From Paramacrobiotus metropolitanus (Eukaryota; Tardigrada; Eutardigrada; Parachela; Macrobiotidae): 64,000 nt of DNA. Location of the stretch: the NCBI RefSeq assembly GCF_019649055.1, contig NW_026570227.1, positions 1,178,001-1,242,000 on the forward strand, written 5' to 3'. Below, one piece after another: positions 25,201 to 37,196 of this stretch. Position 1 is the stretch's first letter. Each line of letters begins with the position of its first letter. The notes under the pieces were generated by a model. That model had not been told where the DNA came from, searched no databases, and saw only the letters and a list, made by a program, of their open reading frames with translations. A program made the translations under genes and the position numbers.

Positions 25201-28200
25201 AAATCCGCTCTTCGAAGTTTAAAATGAAAAATCCATTTCTATTTAAAAAAAATTAAATAAAACAGGACAAGCGCGCTCGAAGAAAATGCCTGAAAATGGA
25301 AACAATTTTAAATTTTACACATTTAATCAATTTTTAAATATAACGTTAAGCGCAGATTAGACCAAAAAAAGTTCAGCAATCCTAAAAAAATCAAACAGAG
25401 CTTCGCGTGTTTGAAATGCGCAATTTAAAATGGTAAAAACTGAATTTTTCCAATAAAGAATATAAACATTTTCCGCGTAAAAAATTCGATTTATTTTTTT
25501 TAAGAATCTAATTTTATATTTATATTGGAGTTTTTTGTAAGACCCACTGAACTAGTTAGTTTTTCAACCGCGCTGACCTTACCGTGTTTTCCTGATCGTC
25601 GTTGATGTCTTCGTCTTGGATTTTGCGTCCCTTGGCTTCCTGCAGGATGTGGCTGGTAGGCAGGGTTTCGCTGCTGCGCAATAGCGCACATAACAACTTC
25701 CGACACACGGCGGGAGGCATATCTTCCAGATGCCGGGCGAACTGGCCGGCCATCCGCGGAATATACAGCAAAATCTGCAAGACTTCTGAATCGGCGCCGA
25801 TATTCCGGCCGTATTTATCCAGAATTGTCTGGACGAAATTGCAGCACCAATTCGTCTCCGTCTGGCTGTAATAGTGGATGACGCGGATCAACGGCATGAA
25901 GCTGTCCGCGTTCTTCTCCACCGCAATCACCCCGTCATCCTGCCGGATACAAATTAAATAATATCAAATTTAACAAGTCAATACAAACCATTAAAAATAA
26001 AATTACCATTAAAAATAAAATTACACAAGTAAAAAATAAATTCTCCAATTTTAAAAAATATTTTTCATCAGCATAACAGAAATAAAAACCGAATCGCTCC
26101 GCGGCGTGAAGTTGCAGGGGAAAATAATTCGTGAAATAAAATTTTAATAAACCAAAGGAGCCAAAACTAATTAAAAAAATACATCAAAAATCAAACAAGA
26201 AATTGCTGAAAATTTATTTTTTCTCGGTTGCGTTAGTAATAAACTGACTCGAAATCGCTTGAGCTGCGCCACTACATCCCGGTGTTGTTGCGAGGGATTG
26301 TCGAAATCCGGCGCGACGAAATCATCCACATCCGGCACACCGATCCGGTGCACGGGAATGGCCGTGTTCCCCAGGGACAGCGGGATTAAATTGGGCACGG
26401 TGCGCCGGTGAACGGGGCTGGCGGCGTCGTCCACGCTGCCGATAACGTAAATCTCCACACCTACGCCACACACATACATCATACATGTATCGTGTTTGTC
26501 AATAATCTTATTAGCCATTAAAGTTTTCGGTTGTAATTAATCCTGTTTTTGTTACAAACAGGAGACGCGACTGGCTTGAGCTAATAAAAATAAAATCCGG
26601 CTACTAATTCACTGCCAACAGGCAACAGTAGTACTCGTTAAACAACGAATACTTCTATACTTACAGAAATAAAAATTAATTTATTGGCAATAGCCAATCA
26701 AATAGCAATAATTGGTACACTACGCTGAGTTAAAAATAAATAAATCAGAAAAAAAAACATTATCTGGAAGGAAATACGTTAACAACAAAAACCGGTTCCT
26801 TTTAACCCTGTTTGTGAGTGCGAACAAAATGATCAAAATAACCAAGAAAATTTCCACGACACCCAAAATAAATCAGTAAAAATAGTGGCACCAGCAACAT
26901 TCAGCAAAAATAAAAATTATGAAAATGCTAGAAATTAATAGTTGATGAAATAATTCGTCGTTATTTCCAAAAGCCATTTTACGGACATAATCAGATTATT
27001 CAAAAATAACTGCAGCAAAGAAAATTTCCTCAAAAGTAATACTACCAAATAAAATAATAAAAAAATACAAATGACAGTCAAGAAAATCAAATATCACGAA
27101 CTAACCTATTAAGCGTTGTTTCTGGATGCGATCCATATTCTTCGTGTACACCTCCGAGAACCAGCGCCGCTCCCGCACCGCAATACTGAACTTGATCTCA
27201 TAGTCCATCTCCAGCACATCCACCGGCAACCCCAACGCCTGGCACTGCTCCCCGGCGGGGGGTGGCGCTTCCGCCACCCTCTTCCCGCCGTTTCCCACCC
27301 GCTCCTTCTTCGGGTTCCGGCTGATGTGATTGGCCGGTTGCCCTTTCAGCCAGATGAAGGTATTGCCTTCTTCCTTCTTCCAGTACATCTGGAAACGCTC
27401 TTCCGCCAGAAACACCGTCATGTCTTTCGGGAGGAAGCGTTTCTCCACACACCCGTTGAATAAACCGAAGTACACGATTTCCCCGAGATCCGTGTTGGCT
27501 TCGCCGACTTTTAACGGTTTGGGGAAGTAGACGGCGACGCTGAAGTGGTCCGAGTACTGGAAGACGATTAATGATTTTGTGTAGTTGCTTAATGCGTCGC
27601 ACAAGTGTTTCATGAAGGTGTTGTCGAATCTACGATGGAAAATCGAACAGTGTCAAGCGAAACTTACTATCAAATTTAATATTTTAAAAAAATTGTAGTT
27701 GATATTGATGTTGATATTTTTAAAACAAATGTATTCCGAAATTTAGCTTTTCCAACCGTTTGAAATGCTCAGAACTCCGTTCGATTTTGAAGTAAATCTG
27801 AAATTTAAAAGGTTAACTTATGAAGACTTTTTTCTGTAGATTTGTACTGTTATAAAAACAGATATGAAAGAAATTTTGATAATTACTGATCGGTGTTTAA
27901 AAAATCTGTTTCAATTTATTTAATCAGTTAAGCTGAACATGTAATTAATTAATTGAAAACATTAGTTACCACATTATTAACTTTAAATAAGTAATTAATT
28001 TCTTCAGCTAAAATTATTCACATAATAATTATAAAAATTGAATCACAACTTCAGGATAAATAAAAAATAACTTAGTTACAAATCAACTACAGTAGAACTC
28101 TCACCCGGTGTAGTGCAAGACCGAGTAGGAATAGAACAGCTTCCAATGCCGCTCCTCCACGTCCAGATACACCTGCTGCAGCTGTTTCGGCGTGATGATG

Positions 28201-28493
28201 TCCGAGCGGTTCAGCGCGTTGACCAGGATCTTCTTCGGGACGCCCAGCCACTGCGCCACGTGACGCTGGGCGAAATTAAAGCGCCGGAAGTCGATTTGCC
28301 GGATCAGGGCGTCCAGATCATCCCGGTTGTAGTTATTTTTGTGCCGGCTCCACCAGTTGCTGATCAGCAGCATCAGACGGTAGTCGCTCATGTTCATGTC
28401 GGCCGGAGGCCACAATATCCTGCACCGTTTCCAGGCTGAGCGACTCGCAGCTCAACCGAGCCGCCTTTCCTGACCTTTGCTTGAATTTCTTCC
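19295..28493 (-). CDS. UPF1-like superfamily 1 RNA helicase (probable C-terminal part of an RdRP-helicase fusion)
   Basis: Eleven exons: 28105-28493, 27106-27629, 26249-26460, 25583-25939, 24417-24871, 22822-23384, 22292-22432, 21838-22070, 20998-21343, 20315-20562 and 19295-19552. All junctions are GT-AG with matching phases. The first five encode a conserved-looking non-helicase region (SDYRLMLLISNWW, HFSVAVYFPKPL, VEIYVIGS). SF1 motifs follow: Walker A GPPGTGKT split by the intron at 22433-22821, DEAS, GDHQQLPP, DEHYRCHP, VDGFQG and LMTRAKRG. UPF1/Hrr1/ZNFX1-type helicases unwind RNA and serve in decay or small-RNA pathways. Exon 20998-21343 needs two compensating one-base corrections (a base missing near 21316, one extra near 21199). 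The first exon appears to need two more upstream of the ATG at 28397. If the gene is separate from the RdRP, that ATG (MNMSDYRL) is the likely start. Confidence 0.85.
20160..20275 (-). repeat. tRNA-like (SINE-type) element in a helicase intron
   Basis: On the minus strand an A-box-like TAATTGTTAGAGCGGC is followed about 65 bases later by a near-perfect B box, GGGTTCGATTCCC. The boxes lie too far apart for a normal tRNA, and the acceptor strands do not pair, so this is a tRNA-derived element or pseudogene rather than a working tRNA. It lies in the intron 19553-20314. Confidence 0.6.
23679..23935. repeat. GC-richer island with terminal palindrome inside a helicase intron
   Basis: It begins with a perfect hairpin: TTACGTAACA at 23679-23688, three bases, then its reverse complement at 23692-23701. 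About 230 bases of clearly less AT-rich sequence follow, ending near an AATAAAG at 23911. The composition jump inside an otherwise A/T-dominated intron suggests an insertion, possibly a solo LTR or short element. No second copy was seen in the window. Confidence 0.35.
26660..26745 (-). repeat. Dispersed short repeat (tail of SINE-like family)
   Basis: Shares TTATTGGCAAYAGCCA, then ATAGCAATAA, then TGGTACACTAC in the same order and spacing as 55440-55510. It lies between exons of the helicase gene (intron 26461-27105). A more diverged copy is at 16656-16705. Confidence 0.5.
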
Positions 28494-28855
28494 CTATACA
28501 GATAGTCAAAACTCAAATACATACAGATAGTCAAATACTTTCTCATACCGCGAATTCTTACTTCACAGTAAAGACGTACACAACCGTTTAATAGGCAACA
28601 GCCATCAAAATTAGACGTGCAATTTCAAAAAACAGTTTTGGCTGTTTTGAAATGCTTTCAGTTGGAACCGATTCGCGCTCAAACCGACGAAATCTAATTG
28701 AAGAAAATAATTCTTAAGAAAACTAAGAACACAATCGCAGCAAACTAAGAAAAATGCTCATACATCAAGAAAAACAACAGAACGCTCCACTTCTCCAGTC
28801 CATTCACGAATTTTTCAGACCAAAATGTGAAAAAGAACATTTACATTTACGGTCG

Positions 28856-28900
28856 ATATTTTCCCATTTACAGTTAGTCTAACTGTAAATGGGAAAATAT
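28856..28900. repeat. Perfect 45-base palindrome (22-base arms, 1-base loop)
   Basis: Bases 28856-28877 are the exact reverse complement of 28879-28900. It sits in the intron 28494-29557 between the RdRP and helicase exon groups. In RNA it would be a perfect 22-bp hairpin; in DNA it can extrude a cruciform. Flanking AT-rich direct repeats (TTATTAATGAAT) follow immediately. Confidence 0.9.
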
Positions 28901-29557
28901 TATTAATGAATTTATTATTATTAATGAATTATTTATTAATTTTATTTAATGAATTATTCATTGATTTATTTATCAAAGAGAATTTATCTATTATTAATGA
29001 ATCTGGAGCCCTGTACTATCTGTAGTGTGGGAAAATGTAGTGTAGTGGCTATTGTAACACTCACGAATGCTGAGAAAATAGTTCTTATCACGTACTCCTG
29101 TTGGCGGTCGATAAATGTCTAATCAGAGGCTTTTATGGATAAGAAAACAAACTTAAAGAAATACAGCAGACGAGACCGACTAATATTTCACGATGTGTAA
29201 ACAAAAATTCCGTTGAGCTATCTGAAACCGGCATTAAAACTGCATGAACTTCTCCACGTAAAACTATTTAAAATAAGAATTTTTTTTTATAAAAGTAGAA
29301 CGCACTGTTCCAATCAGTACACGAATTCTTTGGCGCATAAAATGTGTAAAAAATAATTTTCAAGCAAAATCGGAATGCATTACATATTACGGCATCAACA
29401 TTATCGGCTTTGGAGCGGGGTTGGGAGCGAGCTGCCATTACACTACGTTTTCTCACGGCAGAGAAAAGACGACAGATTCATCACTGTGGATGAACAAACA
29501 AATCACAAACCGATTACTGTCAAAAAAAACCCCTGACAAAATAATTATTTAACGTAC

Positions 29558-31940
29558 TTGTAATTTTCATAGCGCCGCTTCGATTCCTCCAGCATTTCCT
29601 CCCACACCGGCGTCTTGACGGGATGATTGGGATCGTCCTTCGGCGGATCCCGCAGATCCTTCGGCACCGACACCCGTTCCCCGTCCACCGCGCTGGCGAA
29701 GCGCTCATTCAGCCGCACACACTGATCCGACAGCGCCCCGTTCGGCCGCATCTTCGCCCACCTCCAGTACAAATTATCGATACTCCCCAAGGACGCGTTG
29801 TTGAAATGCGCGAAATACTTGATCATCCCGTCCAAATCGATCGTCCTGGCCTGTTTCTCCAGCGCCGCCGGATACCCATACGGTTCCTGCATTCTTCGCG
29901 GGATTAACCGCGGATCCCAGATGACGGTGAACTTGTCCCCGTCGAGATCGCCGCCGCCCGAGCAGGAGGCGGTGGAACGCCGTCCCCGCACCGGGAAGAC
30001 GGCGCAGTCGACCAAATGCCGGCAGCCGGGGTTCTCCACCGCCCGCCGCAGCAGGATGTCCCCCGGGAACAGACAGGGATTCCGCACCAGCACGAGGTTC
30101 CCCACGAGGGGCGTGGCCACGCCGTCGATCGTCGGGGCGAAGTACACCTCGCCCTCCCGCAACTGCCCGTCTTCCGCTTCGTTGGGATCGTTCACGGCGA
30201 ACACGAAACGGGACTGCTCCACCACGACGCTCAGCTTCGTCTTCGCGACGTTGTTCTTCTCCTTCGTACTCTGCTTCATGATTCGGCTGCACACCGCGTT
30301 CAAGGCGTCGTTGACCTTTGGCGTAAATCCTTTCTCGGTGAGTTCGGCGGCCAGCGTCCGTTTGTCTTCGCTGCAGAGGACCTTGAAGGCCACCAGGGGG
30401 TCCTCGAACATGACCTCCAGACGGCGGTAGTGCTCCTGTTGGACCTCCTTCAGGATCCCGTCGGGGATGCCCAGGGCGGACAGCAGCGCGACGATCTGCT
30501 GGTTCAGCTTGCCGTAGATGTACGGCCGGGACGCTTCCACGACGCAGAAGGAGTCGTCCGCGCAGGGAACTTCTCCTGCGACTTCCGGAAAACCACGTCG
30601 AAGGTGATCGACGGATTCACGGCCAGGACGCCTTTGAAGCCGCGGTAACGGATCTGGATAACGCTCGGCAGCAGCGGACGGTTGTCGAAGCGGTGTTTCA
30701 GGTGGTGGGCGACTTTTCGCATCAGCTTTGTCGAAATATACCTGTATAAGTACAGTTTCTAATTTCTTTACTCTTAGTTTTTTAAAAGGCGATTTGGAGT
30801 ATTTTTAGGATTTCTTTCCGTTGCGAAATTCATTATGATTTTCTGTTTTCCCAGTACACGCAGTTTTTATAAATTTACCATGAAAACAGTAACAAATTAT
30901 TGCGCATTGCGTACTGTCGCCGGTAGGGACGTGTACATATTAAAATAAACAAAAAAAAATTAGAAACAAATCTTCAATAAAAAACGCTACGTGCTTCTAC
31001 CAATTTATAAAAATAATTCTCGAATAAAATTATTTTCACAAATCAAAATAATAAAGTAATTTAATTATCAATGATGCAAATTATTTGATATCAATTATTA
31101 AAATAAAATGTTAGTTAATAATAAAGAATCAATTTTTAATAATCAGTCTGTGAAATTGCTGCAACTGTGTCAGTCCATCATCCTTCAGGAAAACGATGAA
31201 TAATACGTAATATCCGAAAATAAATAGAAAAAAATAAAGTGCAAAATTATTAGCAAGAAAATGTAATAAATCACAAAAGAATAATTAAGTATCATTAATT
31301 CTAACCCGCATCCGTCGGTAAAATTCTGATCGTCATCCTCGATGTCCGGCTCAACGGGATACCCATCTTCATGCCCAATCCCCTTCCAGGGCAGCTGGAA
31401 CACCGGTTGACTGCTGCTAAACAGCAGTCCGAGACGCTTGGCCACTTTCGCTTCGCTCGTCAACTTGGAAAAATCGCCCAACTTGTTCCGCTCCTCCCAG
31501 CACTGCTCCTTACTGCCCTCGTACATCAGACACGTCTTCTCTTTTAACTGGCTGTTGGAGTGTCCGAAGAAGTTGAATTCCCGTCCGTTGACGCGGATCC
31601 CGTTCTTCAGCACTGCTTCCACGTATTTGCAGGCTTCTTCGTTGCGATTCACGGTTGGCGCGTTCTCCGTCCTCTCGGCTGGTTTAAAGTGGAGATTCTG
31701 GAAGCAGACCGAGAGCAGCATGTCGGGATTGTAGCGTTTGAGGACGCGGTTTAGTTTGGCAAAAGACCAGTTAAGCGTGATCTCCACGGCGGGATAATCC
31801 AGCGCGGTGAAGTTGAGACGCCACAGCTGGATTTCCTCGATGGGCTCATCGGGATCTTTCTCTTTCGCTGGCTTCGGTGGATCGCGGAAGTTGCTGATGG
31901 AGAGCTTCGTCTCCGATAGATCCTTCTTTACCAAACGCAT
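29558..31940 (-). CDS. RNA-dependent RNA polymerase, QDE-1/EGO-1 type (probable N-terminal part of an RdRP-helicase fusion)
   Basis: Two exons, 31306-31940 and 29558-30741, meet in phase 2 and restore FTDGCGYIS, a hallmark of cellular RdRPs. Downstream come GFKGVLAVNP, FRKSQEKF and the catalytic aspartate motif GGDLDGDKF (DLDGD codons at 29935-29949), whose three Asp residues bind Mg ions. These enzymes copy RNA into double-stranded or short antisense RNA for siRNA amplification. The ATG at 31940 gives a short N-terminus for the family. Exon 2 needs one extra base near 30560 to join EKFPAR to DSFCVVEASRP. The exon can end at the GTACGT donor after 29558, continuing in phase to the helicase exons. 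If read through, a stop follows three codons later at 29545, giving a stand-alone protein of about 610 residues. Confidence 0.9.
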
Positions 31941-33371
31941 TTTGAATAGGAATCACAGTTAATCGAGATAAAATAAAAATGTTGAACCTCTCCAAAATCA
32001 GTCAGAATCGAGACAAAGAAACGATGCAGTGGAAAAAACACAGCTTAACGGGTAAAATTGCTGTAGTGAATCAACAGTATATCAGCCATCAGAACAGGGA
32101 ACGTAACGGCCACCGCCTTCAATCAACACACAAAGCCAGAAAGCAAGGCAAAACTCAGCTGCACAGGCGAAAAGTCTGTACTGAATTACTGATAAAGCAG
32201 TCTGGTGCAGTCAGAACAGGGAAATACAGGCCACCGCTGTCAATCAACACGTGTGTGCCTGCAATTCGTTAATCAGAAAACTGCGGCTACGGCGTGAAAC
32301 AACAGAAAACGATGATTTCATATTCATAAGTGGCAACTGTACATTGTAGTATGTAGTGTATACATAAGAAAAACTGCCTTTACCGGCAAAACCAAGCGTG
32401 TGCTAGGTTATCGCATAGCACACCGACTGCTGAAATCTGCATGAATGCACGCTGTGCAATCACGAATGATTGCCGATAAACAACAACAGCGGACGAACAA
32501 AGAAGTGCAGCGCATGCGCCATCCAGGCCAGCGCCGGATAACAGTGCTGTGCAACCGGCTGCGTTTGATTGGCCGGATGCCGTCAGCGTGACCTCATCGT
32601 GATATCATGACGGCCTTATCTGACCGCAGCGCACTGGTTCTTTATTCGCTGACTGGCCGCTTTGCTGCCAGTACTGTAATTGACTTATTTGCTTTCTGGT
32701 GGAAGAGCTTTTTTCCTGAGCCTCAGCTGCTGCAAATGCGCGTATTTTCAAAAAATTTAAACATGTTCGTACGTAAATTACATCGTAGAAAAGCCGCAAC
32801 GGCGCCGTGCACTTTACGTGCCGGTTACAGTCATTTGATATCTTATAAAACTTTTTTTAATATGGATAAGTATACGAAGTGTAGTGATAATTTTAACAAA
32901 AAGTATTTACAATAATTAGCTTAATTAGCTGAATATTTAATTGAGCCAATATTACTGAATTAAATGCTAACGAAATTCATAAATAATTATTTTGTAAATT
33001 ATTAATACTATTTACAGCGCTACCACACGATCTTAGCCGATTTTCTTCAGATGCATTTTATTAGCACTAAAAAATATCACCATGCTTGCAAACAGCATAC
33101 GCGGCATATTTCCACAATCTGCAGCATCTGCACACCGCGTTGGAAGCTCAATTTATTAATAAATTAATATTAAAACATTTCTTCTCTAAACAAATCATGC
33201 TGTTCCAGAATTTTGCATGCACTAACACATCCGAGATTTCTCTAAATAAAACGCTTCATAACTACACAAGAGCGGAAGGCACAGGAACGATTGCCGGAAA
33301 CCAGGAACCATGCAACCGAATTAAATTCCGAATAAATCACAAAATAAATCCCACCACCGTCTACTCATCAA
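31941..33371. promoter_or_regulatory. Upstream region of the RdRP gene, with a direct repeat
   Basis: This 1.4-kb spacer separates the RdRP start codon from the 3' end of the SLC25 gene, both on the minus strand. It includes a diverged direct repeat of about 45 bases (32085-32131 and 32208-32252) sharing TCAGAACAGGGAA, GGCCACCGC and TCAATCAACAC. No open frame is supported. Confidence 0.5.
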
Positions 33372-36300
33372 TCATCCAGCCCTCAGCGGGAGCGCCGTCC
33401 GGGGCGGCGTGATCATCTGGGAGATTTTCTCGTAGAAGACGAAGGACAGACTGACGGCGGGCACCACCTTGGCTAATGAGGGCGCCAGGCCGCAGTACAG
33501 GCCGCGCACCACCCCGTCGCGACGGTACACGTCCCACAGGTAGCCCCACATGTTCTTCTGCGGCGTCTGGATCTGCAGGGCCTCGTAGTCGCCGGCCTGC
33601 ATGCGGGTGCGAGGGAGGATCAGCGGGTAGGTGGCCACGTGCGCCACTGTCGAGGCTAATGTCCCGCAGGCCAGTAAGATGTACACGGGGGTAGTTGGCC
33701 CTGGGTGTGGTAGTGCGCTTTGTACAGCTTCTTCAGCAGACCGTACATCTGCAAGTTATCTGCTTTATTTTATTTTAATTTTATCCAGCTTATTCTTGTT
33801 AAGTATATTTATTTTAATTTATTTTAATTCTTTTGATTCACTTTAAATTATTTTAATTGATTTTAATATAATGCAGTTAAAGAGTACTAAGACCAGGTAC
33901 GCCCAAAAAACGCAAATATAAATTATATAAATTCATGTTACATTAATCTGGGAACAAACTACACCTATTTAAAACTACACTTATTTATCTTTTTCGCTTT
34001 GTGTTGTCACTGTTGTGCTTTCTTTAAAATCTTTTCATTTGCTAATGTGTGCACACAAAACTATCTTTAAAACAACTCGTATACGTTAAAGCCATAAGGT
34101 TTTGCCACTACTGAAAACACATGAGGACAGTTCCATTAAAGTACGTATAACGGTAAAAGTAATTACAGAAATAATTACGTCATACAAGATGCTGGATTTT
34201 TCTGGATCCTTCTCAACAGAAAAGTCTGTTTATTAATAACAAAAAACTGTAATTTGCGTTCAAACTATTTAACAATGCTGCAGCATCCAAGCATAACGAG
34301 TGACATGGTCGAATGATTGCTGCGCCACTGCACTACGCTCTCGCCATTTTCCTAGCAATTACCGTACATTAAAGCATGACATCTTGCGGCAGATTCGGCT
34401 CACATTTCGGATAAACATATTCAATTATTTTAACAAAATTATTGCAAAACAGCATTTCCCAAAAAAAAAATATTTTCAGAATAATTAACAGCAACAATTA
34501 TATACCTTATTCAGAGCGGAGCAAATACTTTTCCTTCCTCTTCCCAATTTCCATGTCAAAGAGGCAAATTAATTGAAATAAATTAATCTGCTTAAATCCT
34601 ACCATTATTTTGCAGCTGATTTTCCCTAGTTTAATAATAATTTGATCATAAATTTGACTAGTTTAATAATTATTTCATATTGAGTTTATTAATAATTATT
34701 TGATTAATTGAATATCCGCTGAGTGCACTCACGGCGAAATCCAGGCCCATGGCCGGCACCATGGCGGTGACGCTGACGAAGAATCCGCGGTAGAATCCCG
34801 TCAGCCCCGTCTGTTGGTACAGTTTCCCGAAGGCGTCGGTGATCCCGGCGAATTCGCTGCCGAAGGGGCGCTGATTGGCCAGCCGCGTCTGCACGACTTT
34901 GAACGGGTAGATGCAGAGGTGCGAGATGAAGCCGGCGATGCCGCCGGCCCAGAAGCGGTCCAGGAAGGAGGAATGGTTGCCCGTCTGGGCCACGTGCACC
35001 GCGATCAGGTTCTTCTTGATCTACACCCAACAAGCAAGGGCATCTTTTTATTCTATGCCAGTGTAATCGTTCCCACAGCTAAAACACACTGACAGGCGAC
35101 AAAATTAGAATTAATTAATCCAATATTACCATCAAATGTCTTCCAGTATATCAAAATAATTAAGCAAATGAATTTTATTCCTACATTTCAAAAAACGTGC
35201 AATAAATTATTAAACAACAAGAACATTACTGACTCAAACTCAATCAATAATATTTTATTTTAATATAAAGTATTTATTAATCTTGAATATGGTGGACAGC
35301 GTGTTATATTTTATTTTATATACCTCGTACATAAACACTGTCATTGAATATCCGTAAATTTATTCTACATGTGGCTAGAAAAAGTAATGGTCAAAATAAT
35401 TACATTATATGAGCCATCAAATCAACGCTGTACCGATTTCCAATCAAACACAAGGACAGACTAACACATGTTTCGCCACTTCACTACATTCACCCTTGCA
35501 CACTAGTTTCCCATTTTACAGTTCTGTACTTACGCTTGTTTGGTCAGAGTTTAAAAATCCGAGCAACGCCAATTTCGAGGATTTTTATTTCGCACAAACG
35601 CAGCCTAATCGCAATAATTCACAGCTACGAAAACAATTTGCAAAACAAACATAACAAGTAATTTATTATTTAACAAAGCGCAGGAAACGAAGAAGGACAG
35701 CAAAATGTTTTTTTCTCTTATTTTTTGAACATGGACGGGATTTTTCCCGATGAGATACAGTGTCACAATTTCAATCAGGTTATCCAGATATTTTTCACAA
35801 ATTGACTTTGCTTGTAGTAGAAGTTAAAAAATTACCGGGTATGCCAAAATTTTTACACGACAAATAAGGTAATACTGCATGAATATTGAATATCGACATG
35901 ATAGAACATCCAGTTTCGCCTTTACTCTACGCTATCTCTCTATCATATCACGGTATGCTTTAACTACGCCGTATTTGAAAAGCAAGACACCCCTAATTAC
36001 ACCCCTAATTATCTCGACGAGAAAGTTATCAAGGAAAAAAAACGGTAAAAAAATGCGAGAACAGCGTAATGTGTCTGCACAGTGTACCTCTTCATAGACG
36101 GCGAACTTGAGCGCCACCTCCGGGACAATCTTGACCAGACTGATGTCCAGCCCGCGGAAGAGCCCCACCCGCCAACCCAGCTCCGTGACGAAGGTGCGGA
36201 CGGTGGAGGACATGCTGGCGAAGCGCGGGTCGTAGGGGAAGAGCAGCATGGCGGTGCGGGTGCGGTCGAAGGGGTGCGTCAAGAGACGGGCCCCCGCCCC

Positions 36301-37196
36301 CGCCAGGCCCCCGGCGATCTATATGAACAGCAGCCGTGCACGCGAAATTGCGGGAAAATCGATTTACGCACGTCTGTGTCACAACCGGCATTACATTACA
36401 TTTTAAATTAATAATGCATTTTAAAGAAACTACTGTAGCTGCGCACGTTGATGGAATGCGCGAATTAAAATTTAAAAATTAAAAATGACTGGTAAAATAA
36501 CAGAATGAATATTAAACTGCATAATGGATATCTTAATAAATTCATATGAAATTACTTAGTAAATAATAAATAAATTTATCAGTAAATCACCAAACATTTA
36601 AATTACTTCAAGCATTCATTTATTACGAAAAATCTCAATACCAATAATATTTGCATACACTTGTGTTGCAATCTGCAAGTGAAATCAAATACGAACAGAA
36701 GTACTGGTATTAAAATTAAAATGACAGGTGGCAGTCTTGCTGACCCTTACAAAAATAATGCAAAATAATTATACCGTAATCTTAAATAAAAAAAAACAAT
36801 AAACAAGCAAAAAATAATAAAAAATAGAAATAATTATTAAATATTTAAATGTCAATGAAATTCGATTAGAAAAAATTCCAATAAAAATTACTCAGTTTAA
36901 TACAGGCGGAAGGATACGGCAGCCCGTCTTACCAAGTGGCGCGTGCGCGGGGAGGTGAGGTAGGACCAGTAGGAGTGGGCGCCCTCGGCGTAGGGATGCG
37001 TCTTGCTGATGATGGCGGGGATGGGGACGGAGCCCCGGCCCGTGTCCCCAAAGGGCCGCTCCCAGTGCTGCTCATCGTCCACGGGGGCCGCCGGCGGGAG
37101 GTCCGGGAGGAGGTCCAGGGGAGGGGTGGCCCCCGGGGAGATCCGCAGCAGGTCCAGCCGGGATTTCTCCGCGGCGTCCTTGTCCTTGTTCGACAT
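33372..37196 (-). CDS. Mitochondrial carrier family (SLC25, ATP-Mg/Pi carrier-like)
   Basis: Four exons, all phase 0: 36933-37196, 36088-36318, 34733-35020 and 33372-33748, about 386 residues. The three repeats each carry the PX[DE]XX[KR]-type signature region: HPFDRTR (residues 103-109), YPFKVVQTR (203-211) and YPLILPRTR (302-310). KIVPEVALKFAVYEE and a C-terminal YEKISQM match the SCaMC/SLC25A24 subgroup. These inner-membrane carriers exchange adenine nucleotides for phosphate. The calcium-sensing EF-hands of SCaMCs are absent: the N-terminal 88 residues are a proline/acid-rich segment, so this is a short-type carrier, perhaps SLC25A41-like. The last exon lacks one base in a run of C near 33690; restoring it joins QGQLPP to VYILLACGT. 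The gene is divergent from RSU1. Confidence 0.88.
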
